A DNA stretch of 64,000 bases. It comes from Sapria himalayana. Its lineage: Eukaryota; Streptophyta; Magnoliopsida; Malpighiales; Rafflesiaceae. Positions 40,996-53,862 of this stretch are shown here, one piece after another (the first letter of the stretch is position 1; each line of letters begins with the position of its first letter). The stretch lies in NCBI GenBank assembly GCA_029783825.1, contig JAREIK010014550.1, positions 1 to 64,000 on the forward strand. Direction: 5' to 3'. The position numbers and the translations under genes were made by a program. Below the pieces are notes generated by a model. That model was not told the origin of the DNA and searched no databases. It worked only from the letters and a program-made list of their open reading frames with translations.

Positions 40996-43287
40996 ATGAC
41001 ACAATCCAACGGTAAATGAAAAATACAATAAATTGAAGATGATCACATCTCAAATGATCAAAGTACTGGTAAATGCAATCATCATTTTTTCACGAACCCT
41101 CCTATTGTTATGGCAGGTTCTTCAATTCCAATTGTAAAAGAAAGTTAAGGTACATCTGAACCTCAAGCTCATAAAAAGTATAAGTCTGCTGTTTGGGAAA
41201 CTTTATGAGATATTAGTTGATTTAGAGGGAAATGAAACTGTTAGGGAAGCTTGTATATGGTTCAAGAAAGAATACTTGGCAAAAAGTGTTCAAGGTACTT
41301 CGGGTTTATGGAAATATTTGAGAAAGACTTGAAAGAAACTTATACACAAAAAAGAATTAATAGAAGCTCACAAAGGTAAAGACAAGTCACAATCTTTGTT
41401 GAATTTCACTAAAGGTACTATTTTAGAGGATAATAAATTAACTTGTTGGCAATTTGATCAACTAGTTAGGGAGGCTTTGGTGAAAATGATCATAAAAGAG
41501 GAATTGCCATTTTGTTTTGTTGAGAGGTATGTGTTTAAGAAGTTTTGTGAAGTTGGTGTGCCTCAAATTAAAATTCCATCTAGGCACTCTATAATGAGGG
41601 ATTGTTTTTCTTTGTTTGTGAGGGAAAAGAAGAAATTATTTTATAGCATATCATCTCATTGTTGTAGAGTTTCATTGACTTCCGACACTTGGACTAGCAT
41701 TCAAATTTTGTCTTATATATGTTTGACTGTTCATTTCATTTATTATCAATGGAATATGCATAAAAGGATTTTGAACTTTTGCATAATTAAAAGTCATTCT
41801 GGAGTTAATATTAGAAATGCTATTGAGGTTTGCATGAATGAATGGGGTTTGAGAAAGATGATGTTCATTACTGTTCACAATGCATGAAATAATGATGTTG
41901 CAGTTGAACAATTGAAAAAAAAAGGCTTGTGAAGAAAAGTGTTGTACCTTTGAGAGGCGAGCATTTCCATATGAGATATTGTGTTCATATCCTAAACTTA
42001 ATTATCAGAGATGGCATTGCAGTAGTTGAGTGTACTATTCAAAAAATTAGAGGTATGGTGAAATATGTGAGGAGCAGTCCTAAAAGATTAGATATGTTTA
42101 AGTTATGTGTTGAAGAAGCAAACTTGACATATAGATCTTCATTGCAATTAGATTGTCCTACAAGATGGTATTAAACTTATTTGATTCTACTAACTGATAT
42201 AAAATATCAAAAAGAATTTGATAAGTTGGAGGAAAAAGACAAAAGGTTTTTGAAGGAGTTTGGTTCAAACGTTCCAACTGAGAGAGACTGAACAAATGCC
42301 AAAATTTTGGCTCATTTCTTGAAAACTTTTTATGAGGTAACTTGTAAATTTTCTAGCTCATAATATTCTTCCTCTAGTGTTTATTTTCCTGAGATTATTC
42401 GAATTTCGAAAAAAATTGAGCTTTGTGAAAATAGTATAGATATAATGGTGTCTGAAATGTGTATGAAAATGAGGCATAAATTCAACAAATATTAGGATTC
42501 TCTTCGATCAACAAATATTATGCTTTTTGCAGCAGTAGTGTTGGATCATAGATATAAGCTCAAATATCTCAAGGTTAAGTACACTTAGCATTATGGAGAG
42601 GAATTGACTAAAAATATGGTGAAAAAGGTTATAAATGCTTTAAATGAGATGATAGATGATTTTAATGATTTAAATAATGATGAATCAAAAGAATATGATT
42701 TCTCTTCTACTGTGTTGAGGAAAAATGATGATTTCTTGATGGTAGTGATACTTATGTTGATGATTTTTTTTGTTGAATTGGAGAAAGAATAAGAAGTTGC
42801 ATTTTTGGAAGAGTTGGATGGGGACTTGGAGGACAAACTTGAAAAAAATAGAATTGATTTTGATCTTCTAAACTGGTGGAAGGTAAATGATGTTATGTAT
42901 CCTTCTTTGGAAAATGTAGCAAGGGATGTATTTGCTATCCAAGCATATACTATGGCCTACCAATCTACATTTAGCACTGGGGGGAGAACATTAGATAAAT
43001 TTTGGAGTTCTTTAACACCTATTATAGCTGAATATCTCATATCATATGTCTACAAGATTGGTTGAGAAGCTCAAACAACCCTATTGAAATTGAAGAATTA
43101 GTTCAATACTTTGATGATAATGAATCAGGTTAGTATACAAATCTTGTAAATTTTAATTTCACTTTTACTTATTTTATTCATTCAATTTAATAAAAATATG
43201 GTTCAATTACTATTTTCAGAGGGGTCACAAGATCCAAATTTTTTTCCAACTATAGTTGGCCAAATAAATTTGGAATGGATGTATTAA
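40996..43287 (+). pseudogene. hAT-family transposase, degenerate
   Basis: A remnant of an Ac-like transposase (BED zinc finger, RNase-H-like catalytic core, C-terminal dimerisation domain). I place the start at ATG 40,996, because frame 1 from there runs into the KYKSAVWE motif (about 41,175-41,198) that opens the BED domain. The frame then shifts. BED ligands are damaged: CIWF at 41,252 where CxxC is usual, WKY where WKH is usual, and a stop at 41,330 where a Cys is usual. The best piece, 41,396-41,887, holds SDTWTS, whose Asp at 41,684 is the first catalytic Asp. The second catalytic motif, usually TVDNA, reads TVHNA at 41,873-41,884. A frameshift lies in the 9-A run at 41,915. Later pieces keep CPTRW (about 42,158), DFDLLNWWKVN (about 42,856) and the GGRTLDKF-SSLTP dimerisation signature (about 42,980). 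About a dozen stops and at least three frameshifts: not functional. Confidence 0.9.
43129..43219 (+). other. Probable intron in the transposase pseudogene
   Basis: A 91-bp AT-rich stretch starting GTTAGT and ending TTTTCAG. Removing it joins ...DDNES to EGSQDPNFF... in frame, up to a TAA at 43,285-43,287. Confidence 0.65.
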
Positions 43288-44079
43288 ATTTTATAAGGTA
43301 ATATTTTGTTTTTTTATTACACTTTCATCTTAGAAATTTATGTCTACATGATTAACATGTTTTCATATTTGGTTGTCCTTCTATAGTGGAGGAAGAAAAG
43401 GGAGAAGTTGTAGAAGAGATAATTAATTGGATTTTCGTTGTGTTCCGGGATGGACCTTTGAAATGATTATTATCATAGTAGTTATTAGTTGTATTTTTTT
43501 TGTTATATTAAGCTGCTTAATTTTAGCAATTAGTTAAGTAGTAATTGCTGCTAGCAGTGTTTGTGGTCATCTTTAGCTATTCCTTAATATTTTAAGTAAT
43601 TGTTTAAAAAATGTAGTATTGCTATTATGGTTAACTTTTACTCGGCTAAACAAAGCCAACTTGTGACAAAACAAAGAACCAAATTAAGCATACAACTCGG
43701 TCTCGTTCTATTTAACATTTCTATCCTTTTCTGCACATCAAAGCTTTTGACATGGTAATGGAACTAATTTGCGGTATTCAGCCTATTAGACAAAACAAAA
43801 TTGGCCCAATTTGAGTTTGAAAGATACATAACTAAGGAATAATAAATGGTACAACAAAAGGTTTAGACATAAACTAACTTGGCCGGTTTGAAGAAAATAA
43901 ATTGAAAAAAATGTCCGAACTCTGTTCCGTCGCGGAATCATTTTTTCCTAACCAAAATCCACGATCTACTTTCCGTCCCATCTCGATATTTTCAATGAAT
44001 GGGACGGGTTTGGATCTTCAAAAAAAAATCTCCGAATTGTGGGAAAGGACTGGAGATTTGTAATACCCCTCCCATCCCG

Positions 44080-44096
44080 TCCCATGAGCACCCCTA
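44080..44096 (-). repeat. Right terminal inverted repeat of the hAT element
   Basis: Reverse complement TAGGGGTGCTCATGGGA, pairing with 40,401-40,417. Confidence 0.9.
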
Positions 44097-44104
44097 GCAT
44101 TTAG
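44097..44104. repeat. 8-bp target-site duplication, right of the hAT element
   Basis: GCATTTAG, identical to the satellite consensus at this position. Confidence 0.88.
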
Positions 44105-45502
44105 AGGTTTATAGGTTTTATTTAAAAAATAAAATAACAAAAAATTTATTTTTATTATTTTTTGATATTTACAAAGGTTATAACCTTTGAAAATATAATA
44201 ATTTTTAAATTATTTTCAAATGTGAATACAATATTTAGTTATACTAATCATTATATTTATTATCATATAAATTCAATATAAACAATTTTATTGATAAATA
44301 TTCTAATAATGATCAAAAAAAAAATTAATAATCTATTATTAATAAGATAGATATCAATTAAAATATAATTACAAAACCTAAAATGATTTAGAAGAAAAGC
44401 AAAATATATTACTATATAATAATTTTTTGTTTTGAAATTTTTTTTATTTTAAAAAGTTTATCAATAATTTATTGATGAAAAATAATTTATATAAATTATA
44501 TTTGTCTAACTCAATTTATTTTGTAATTAATATTTATATATAAATAAACAATTAAATAATTAAAATGAATATTTAAAATTATAATGAAAAAAAGTGAGAT
44601 TTATTATTTATTATTTAGGGATACCGGTTTAATTTAAATTAGATCCGTCTCACTAATAATTATTTTTGTAATTAATTTTTATATAAAAATAAACTGATAA
44701 ATAATTAAAATAAAAATTTAAAATTATACTGATTAAAAATAAAAATGAGATTTAAGATTTATTATTAATGTATATCAGTTTAATAGTTTAAATATTTAGA
44801 GGTTTTGTCGTTAGGAGTTTAGCGATTTATGTTTTTAGGCTTTTAGTGGTTTATAGGTTTTATATAAAAAAATAAAATAACAAAAAAAATATTTTTATAA
44901 TTTGTTATCATTTTCATAGGTTATAACCTTTCAAAATATAATAATATTTACAATTTTTTGAAATGTGAATACAAAATTTAGTTTAAATATTATTAATAAT
45001 TATATATCATATAAATTCAATATAAACAATTTTATTGATAGATAATATAATAATGATCAAAAATTAAATTAATAAACTATTAATAAAAACATAGATATTA
45101 ATTAAAAAATATTTAAAAACCCAAATTGATTCAAAATTAAAGTAAAATATATTACTGGATAATATTTTTTAATTTTTAAATTTTTACATCTTTTAGCACC
45201 GTATATTTTTTTTTATTCAAAATAAATTAATTAAATTATATTTGTCACACTCATACTTTATTTTGTAATATTATTTCAATAAAAATAAAATAATAAATAA
45301 TTATAATGACTATTTAAAATTATAATAAATAGATATAAAAATTAGATTTATTAATTATTAAGTAGTATATAGCAGTTTAATGGTTTATGTATGTTGGCAT
45401 TATGGGGTTTAGGAGTTTTCTTATTTAACTATGTATGCATTTTGTGGTTTATAGGTTTCATTTAAGAAAAAATAAAAAAAAAATATTTTTATTATCTTTT
45501 GA

Positions 45503-45532
45503 TATTTTCAAAGGTTATAACCTTTGAAAATA
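45503..45532. repeat. Perfect 30-bp palindrome of the satellite monomer
   Basis: Self-complementary over 30 bp in a type E monomer. Confidence 0.95.
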
Positions 45533-48408
45533 AAATAATATTTAAATTTTTTTCAAAAGTGAATGCAATATTTATTTATAATAATCATAATAATTATATA
45601 TCATTTAAATTCAATATAAATAATTTTATTGATAGATATTCTAATAATTATCAAAAAATAAATTAAAAATCTATTATGAATAAGATTGATATTACTTAAA
45701 ATATAATATCAAAACCTAAAATGATTCAAAGCAAAGCAAAATATATTACTTAATAATAATTATTTGTTTTTAAATTTTTATTCTTTTTATAAGCTCATCT
45801 ATTTTTTGATGAAAAATAAATTTTTATAAATTATATTTTTAATTCATAATTTATTTTATAATTAATATATATATATATAACTAAATAACCAAAATGAATT
45901 TTTTAAATTACAATGAAAACAAATAAAAATGAGATTCATTAATTATTATTTAGGGGATACCCGTTTAAATGATTATCTATATAGGGGTATCGGGATTTTG
46001 TAGTTTAGTGATTTAAGTCTTTAGGCATTTAGTGATTTATAGGTTTTATTTAAACAATGAAATAATAAAATTTTTTTTTTATTTTTTCGCATGTTCAATG
46101 ATTATAATCTTTGAAAATATAATAATTTTAATTTTTTTTTCAAAATTTAATTCAATATTTAGATATAATAATTATTAAATTTATATATCATATAAATTAA
46201 ATATAAATATATTTATTGATAACTATTCTAATAATGATCAAAAAATAAATTAATAATCTATAATTAATAAGTTTGATTTCAATTAAAATATATTTACAAA
46301 ACCTAAAATGATTCAGAAAAAAAGAAAAATATATTACTATATAATAATTTTTTGTTTTTAATTTTTTTCTTCTTTTAATAAGTTTATATATATTTTATTG
46401 TGGAAAAATAATTTATATAAATTATATTTATCTAACTTATAATTTATTTTGTATTTAATATTTATATAAAAATAAACAAATAAATAATTCAAATGAAAAT
46501 TTAAAATTATAATTAAAAAAATAAAAATGAGATTTATTATTTATTATTTATTATTTAGGATATAACTGTTTAAAAATATTTATCTATTTAGGGTTTTCGA
46601 GATTTAGAATTTATTGATTTAAGTATTTAGCCATTTAATGGTTTATAGCTTTTATTTATACAATGAAATAACAAAAAATTTATTTTTGATATTTTTCAAA
46701 TTTTCAAATGTCATAACATTTGAAAATATAATAATTTTAAAATTTTTAAAAAATTCGAATACAATATTTAGTAATAATAATTATTATAACTATATTTAAT
46801 ATAAAATAAATATATAAAATTTTATTGATAAATATTATATCAATTATCAAAAAATAAATTAATAAACAATTATTAATATGATAGATATAAATTAAAATAT
46901 AATTAAAAACCTAAAATGATTAAAAATCAAAGTAAAATTTATTACTAAATAATAATTTTTTTTTGGTTTTGCATCATTTTATAAGCTTATATATTTTTTT
47001 AAAGAAAATATATTATTTAAATTATATTTGTCACTCATAATTTATTTTGTAATTAATATTTCTATAAATTATTTAAATTATATTTAAGGTTTACAAGTTT
47101 AAAGATTTATGTATTTAGGGGCTTCGGGGTTTAGGAGTTTAAAGATTTATGTATTTAGGCATTTATTGGTTTATAAGTTTTATTTAAACAATGATATAAC
47201 AAAAAATTTATTTTTATTATTTTTTCTCATTTTTGAAGGTTATAACCTTTTAAAATATAATAATTTTTAAATTTTTTTTATATGTGAAAATATTTAGTTA
47301 TGATAATCATAATAATTATATATCATGTTAATTCAATATAATCAATTATATTGATAGATATTATATTAATGATCATAAAATAAATTAATAAACTATTATT
47401 AAAAAGATAGTTATTTTTTAAAATATATTTGCAAAAGGTAAATTTATTCAAAATCAAAGTAAAATATAATACTAAATAATAATTTTTTTGATGTTTTGCT
47501 TCTTTTTATAAGTTTATATTTGTTGTTATTAAAAGTAAATTATTTAAATTATATTGATCTTCCACATAATTTATTTTTAATTTATAATTCTATAAAAATA
47601 AACTAATAAATAATTAAAAAGAATATTTATAATTATAATGAATACAAATAAAATTGAGATTTAATATTTATTATTCGGAATATACTAGTTTAATGGTTTA
47701 AGTATTTAGGTGTTTTGCGGTGTAGTGATTTATGTGTTTAGGACTTTAGTGATTTATAGTTTTTATTTAAAGAATGAAAAAATAAAAAATTAAATTTTTT
47801 TATTTTTTTTAATTTTTGAAGGTTTAACCTTTGAAAATATAATAATTTTTAATTTTATTTAAATGATAATATAATATTTAGTTATAATATTCTTAATAAT
47901 TATATATATTGTAAATTCAATATAAATAATTTTATTAATAGATATTATAATAATGATCAATAAAAAATCAATAAACTATTATTAATAAGAATGATATAAA
48001 TTAAAATATAATTACAAAAACTAAAATGATTCAAAGTCAAAATAAAATATATTACAAAATAATAAATTTTTGATTTTAAAATTTTGCCTCTTTTTATAAG
48101 CACATATATTTTTTTAATAAAGAATAAATTATTTAAATTAGATCTGTCTCACTAATAATTTATTTTGTAATTAATATTTCTATAAAAATAATCTGTTAAA
48201 TAATTAAAATAAAAATTTAAAATTATACTGAATAAAAATTAAAATAAGATTTATGAATTATTATTAATGTATACTAGTTTAATTTTTTCAGTATTTAGAG
48301 GTTTTTTCGTTTATGACTTTAGCGATTTATGTTTTTAGGTATTTAGTGGTTTATAGGTTTTATTTTAACAATGTAATAACAAAAAAATTATTTTTGATAT
48401 TTTTTTAC

Positions 48409-48436
48409 ATTTTCAAAGGTTATAACCTTTGAAAAT
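48409..48436. repeat. Perfect 28-bp palindrome of the satellite monomer
   Basis: Self-complementary over 28 bp in a type D monomer. Confidence 0.95.
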
Positions 48437-51400
48437 ATAATAATTTTAAAATTATTTAAAAATGATAATACAATATTTAGTAATAATAATCATTATAATT
48501 ATATATAATATAAACTAAATACAAACAATTTTATTGATAGATATGATATCAATTATCAAAAAGTAAATTATTATGCTATTATTAATATGATAGATATAAA
48601 TTAAAAAATAATTCCAAAAAATAAAAATATTCAAAATCCAACTAAAATTTAGTACTAAATAATAATTTTTTTTAGTTTTTGCTTCTTTTTATATGCTTAT
48701 ATTTTTTTTGATGAAAAATAAATTATTTAACTTATATTTGTATCACTCATAATTTATTTCGTAATTAATATTTTAATAAATTATTTAAATTATATTTAAG
48801 GTTTATGAGTTTAAAGGTTTAAGTATTTAGGGGCTTTTGTGTTTAGGAGTTTAGAGGTTTAAGTGTTTAAGCATTTAGTGGTCTATAAGTTTTATTTAAA
48901 CAATGATATAACAAAAAATTTATTTTTAGTATTTTTTAAATTTTTGAAGGTTATAACCTTTGAAAATATAATAATTTTTAAATTTTTTTCAAATGTAAAT
49001 ATAATATTTAGTTATAATAATCTTAATAATTATAAGTCATTTAAATTCAATATAAATAATTACATTGCTAGATATTATAATAATGATCAAAAAAAATTTA
49101 ATAAACTATTATTAATAAGATAGATATTATTTAAAATATATTTGCAAAATCTAAATTTATTCAAAATCAAAGTAAAATATATTACTTAATAATAATTTTT
49201 TAATGTTTTGCTTTTTTTATAACTTTATATTTTTGTTATTATAAATAAATTATTTAAATTAATTTGTCTTATTCATAATTTATTTTGGAATTTATAATTC
49301 TATAATAATAAACTAAAAAATAATTAAAATAATTATTTAAAATTATAATGAATACAAATAAATTTGAGATTTATTATTTATAATTAGGATATACCGGTTT
49401 AATGTTTTAAGTATTTAGGTGTTCTTGGGTTTAGGAGTTTAGTGATTCAAGTGTTTAGACCTTTTGTGATTTATAGTTAATATCTAAAGAATTAAAAAAC
49501 AAAGAATTTAATTTTTTGAATTTTTTTAATTTTTGAAGGTTGTAACCTTTGAAAATATAATAATTTTAAATTTTTTTAAAAGTGAATATAATATTTAGTT
49601 ATAATAATCTTAATTATTATATAATTTAAACTAAATATAAATAATTTTATTAATATATATTATAATAATGATCAATAAATAAATTAATAAACTAGTATTA
49701 ATACGAATGATATAAATTAAAATATAATTATAGAATCTAAAATGATTCAAAATCAAAATAAGATTCATTACTAAATAATAATTTTTTATTTTAAAAATTT
49801 TACATCATTTTATAAGCATATAAAATTTTTTGATGAAAAATAAATTATTTAAATTATATCTATCACACTAATAATTTATTTTGTAAATAATATTTCTATA
49901 AAAATAAATTGATAAATAATTAAAATGAATAATTAAAATTATAATGTATACTAATAAAAAAAGATATATGATTTATTATTTAGGGTATACCTATTTAATG
50001 GTTTATGTTTTTTTGTGAATTTGGGGTTAAGAAGTTTATTGATTTATATCTTTGCACATTTAAGAGTTTATAGGTTTTATTTAATCAATGAAATAACAAC
50101 ATTTTTTTTATGAATTTTCATGATTTTGAAAGGTTGTAACCTTTGAAAATATAAAATTCTTTAATCTTTCTAAAATATGAATACTATGCTTAGTTATAAT
50201 AATCTTAATAATTATATTTGATGTAAATTTAATATAAAAAAGTTTATTAAAATATATTATTATAATGATCGAAAACTAAATTAATAAACTATTATTAATA
50301 AGATAGATATTAATTAAAATATATTGCAGAACACAAAATAATTCAAAATCAAAGTAAATTATATTACTAAATAAAATTTTAAATTTTTCAAATTTTGTTT
50401 ATTTTTATAAGCTTATTTTTTTTTTCAAAAAAAATAATATATTTAAATGATGTCTCACTCATTATTTAGTTTGTAATTAATATTTCTATAAAAATAAACT
50501 AAAAAATAATAAAATGAATATTTAAAATTATAATGAATACAAATAAAAATGAAATTTATTATTTATTATTTAGGTTATATAGGTTTAATGGTTTGAGTAT
50601 TTGGGGGTTTTTGTTTTAAGGAGTCTAGATATTTAAATGATTAGGCATTTAGTGGTTTATAAGTTTTATTTAAATAATAAAATAAAAAAATAATTATATT
50701 TTGTGATTTTTTATCATTTTTGAAGGTTATAACCTTTGAAAATATAAAAATTTTTAAATTTTTTTCAAATGTAAATATAATAGTTAGTTATAAGAATCTT
50801 AATATTTATAAGACATTTAAATTCAATATAAGTAATTTTATTGATAGATATTATAATAATGATAAAAAAATAAATTAATAAACTATTATTAATGAGATTG
50901 ATAGCAATTAAAATATAAATGCAAAACCTATAAAGATTCAAAATCAAAGTAAAATATATTACTATATGATAATATTTTGTTTTAAATTTTAACTTCTTTG
51001 TATAGCTTATATTTGTTTTTTGATTAAAAATAAATTATTAAAATTATATTTGTTTCACTCTTTATTTATTTTGCAATTAATATTTCTATAAAAAATAAAT
51101 TAATAAATAATTAAAATGAATATTTAAAATTATAATAAATACAAATTAAAATGAGATTTATGATTTATTATATATGGTATACTGGTTTTTTTGATTGTTA
51201 ATTTAGGAGTTTTGTCATTTAGGAGTTTAGCAATTTATGTTTTTAGGCATTTAGTGGTTTATAGTTTTTATTTATTTTATAAAAATAAAAAAAATTTTGA
51301 TTTTATCTGATTTTCAAAGGTCATAACATTTGAAAATAAAATATTTTTCAGAATTTTTTGAAAAGTGAATACCATGTATAATTATATTAATCTTACTAAT

Positions 51401-53232
51401 TATATATCATATAAATTCAATTTAAACAATTTTAATGATAGATAGTATAATAATGATCAAAAATTAAATTAATAAACTATTATTAATAATATAAATATTA
51501 ATTAAAATATATTTACATAACACAAAATGATTCAAAATCAAATCAAAATATATTACTAAATAATAATATTTAATTTTCAAATATTTCCTTCGTTTTATAA
51601 GCTTATATTTTTCATTGATTAAAAATAAATTATTTAAAAATCATTTGTTTCACTCAACATTTAATTTGTATTTAATTTATCTAAATAATAAACCTATAAA
51701 TAATTAAAATGAATATATGAAATTATAATAAATAGAAATAAAAATTAGATTTATTGTTTATTAAGTAGTATATAGCTGTTAAAATGTTTATGTATTTAGG
51801 GGTTACAGGGTCTATTAGCTTAGTGATTTAAGTAAGTAAGCGTTTAATAATCTATAGGTTTTATTTTAAAAATGAAATAACAAAAAATTTATTTTTATTA
51901 TTTTTTTCTCATTTTATAAGGTTATAACTTTTGAAAATATAATAATTTTTACATTTCTTTTCAAAAGTGAATACAATATATATTTATTATAATCATAATA
52001 ATTATTTATCATATAAATTAATATAAACAATTTTATTGATAGATATTTTAATAATTATGAAAAAATAAATTAAAATCTATTATGAATAAGATTGATATTA
52101 CTTAAAATATAATATCAAATCCTAAAATGATTCAAAAGCAAAACAAAATAATTCACTAAATTATAATTATTTGTTTTTAAATTTTTATGATTTTTATAAG
52201 TTTATCTATTTTTTGATGAAAAATATTTTTAATAAATTATATTTTTAACTCATAATTTATTTTATAATAAATATATATATATAAATAAAAAACTAAACAA
52301 TAAAAATTAATTTTTTAAATTATAATGAAAACAAATAAAAATGAGATTTATTAATTATTATTTAGGATATTCCAGTTAAAAGAATTATCTATATAGGGGT
52401 ATCGGGATTTTGTATTTTAGTGATATAAGTGCTTAGACATTTAGTTGTGTATAGGTTTTATTTAAACAAAGAAATAACAAAAAAAATTATTTTTTTTATT
52501 TATTGACATTTTCAAATGTTATAATCTTTGAAAATATAATAATTTTAAATTTTTTTAAAAAGTGAATATTATATTTAGTTATAATAATATTTATATTTAT
52601 ATATCATATAAATTCAATATAAACATTTTTATGGAAAAATATTCTAATAATGATCAAACAATAAATTAATAATCTATAATTAATAAGAGAGATATCAATT
52701 AAAATATAATAAAAAACTTAAAATGATTCAGAAGCAAAACAAAATATATTACTATATAATAAATTTTTGTTTTGAAATTTTTTTTTCTTTTAAAAAGTTT
52801 ATCTATATTTTTTTGATTAAATATAATTTATATAAATTTTATTTGTGTAAATCTTAATTTATTTTGTTATTAATATTTATATAAAAATAAACAAATAAAT
52901 AATTAAAATGAATATTTAAAATTATAATGAAAAAAATTGAGATTTATTATTTATTATTTAGGGAGTACTGATTTAATTTAAATTAGTTCTGTCTGACTAA
53001 TAATTTAATTTGTAATTAATATTTCTATAAAAATAAACTGATAAATAATTAAAATTAAAATTTAAAATTATACTGAATAAAAATTAAAATGAGATTTATG
53101 ATATATTATTAATGTATACCAGTTTAATGGTTTTGATATTTAGGAGTTTACAGATTTATTTTATATGCATTTAGTATTTTATAAGTTTTATCTAAACAAT
53201 AAAATAACAAAAAAAATTTGTAATATTTTCTC

Positions 53233-53260
53233 ATTTTCAGAGGTTATAGCCTCTGAAAAT
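53233..53260. repeat. Variant palindrome with a paired substitution
   Basis: The arms read CAGAGG...CCTCTG in place of CAAAGG...CCTTTG, so an A-T pair has become a G-C pair on both sides. One T/G mismatch remains near the centre. Confidence 0.9.
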
Positions 53261-53830
53261 ATATTAAAATTTAAGATTTTCTGAAATGTGAATACAATAT
53301 TTAATTATAATAATATTAATATTTATATATAATATAAATTCAATATAAACAATTTTATTGATAGATATTATAATAATGATCAAAAATTTAATTAATAAAT
53401 AATAAATAATAAGATAGATATTAATTAGAAAATATTTAGAAACCCCAAATTGATTCAAAATTAAAGTAAAATATATTACTGAATAATAATTTTTAATTTT
53501 TAAATTTAACTTCATTTATAAGCGTATATATATTTTTTGATTAAAAATAAATTATTTAAAATATATTTGTCGAACTCATAATTTATTTTCTAATAAATAT
53601 TTCATTAAAAATAAACTAATAAATAATTAAAATGAATATTTAACATAATAATAAATAGAAATAAAAATTTGATTTATTAATTATTATGTATTATATAGCG
53701 GTTTAATAGTTTATGTATTTAGGTATTAGGGGGTTTAGGAGTTTACTGATTTAATTGTGTATGCATTTAGAGGTTTATATGTTTTATTTTAAAAATAAAA
53801 TAACAAAAAATTTATTTTTATTAATTTTTG

Positions 53831-53862
53831 ATATTTTCAAAGGTTATAACCTTTGAAAATAT
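53831..53862. repeat. Perfect 32-bp palindrome of the satellite monomer
   Basis: Self-complementary over 32 bp in a type E monomer. Confidence 0.95.

Larger units (their letters stand above)
40401..44096 (+). mobile_element. hAT (Ac-like) DNA transposon, decayed
   Basis: A 3,696-bp element inserted in a type E satellite monomer. The terminal inverted repeats are 40,401-40,417 (TAGGGCTGCTCATGGGA) and 44,080-44,096 (reverse complement TAGGGGTGCTCATGGGA), 16 of 17 matching. The TAGGG start and the 8-bp duplication GCATTTAG are standard for the hAT superfamily. Subterminal regions are rich in CCCGTCC/GGGACGG words, as expected for transposase binding sites. Inside is one transposase gene in the same direction, broken by stops and frameshifts, so the copy cannot move by itself. 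Joining the flanks restores an uninterrupted monomer, which shows that the insertion came after this part of the array formed. Confidence 0.93.

Noticed and set aside
42591..42836. Minus-strand open frame inside the hAT element (also 41,672-41,911)
   Set aside because: Antisense shadow of the transposase reading frame.
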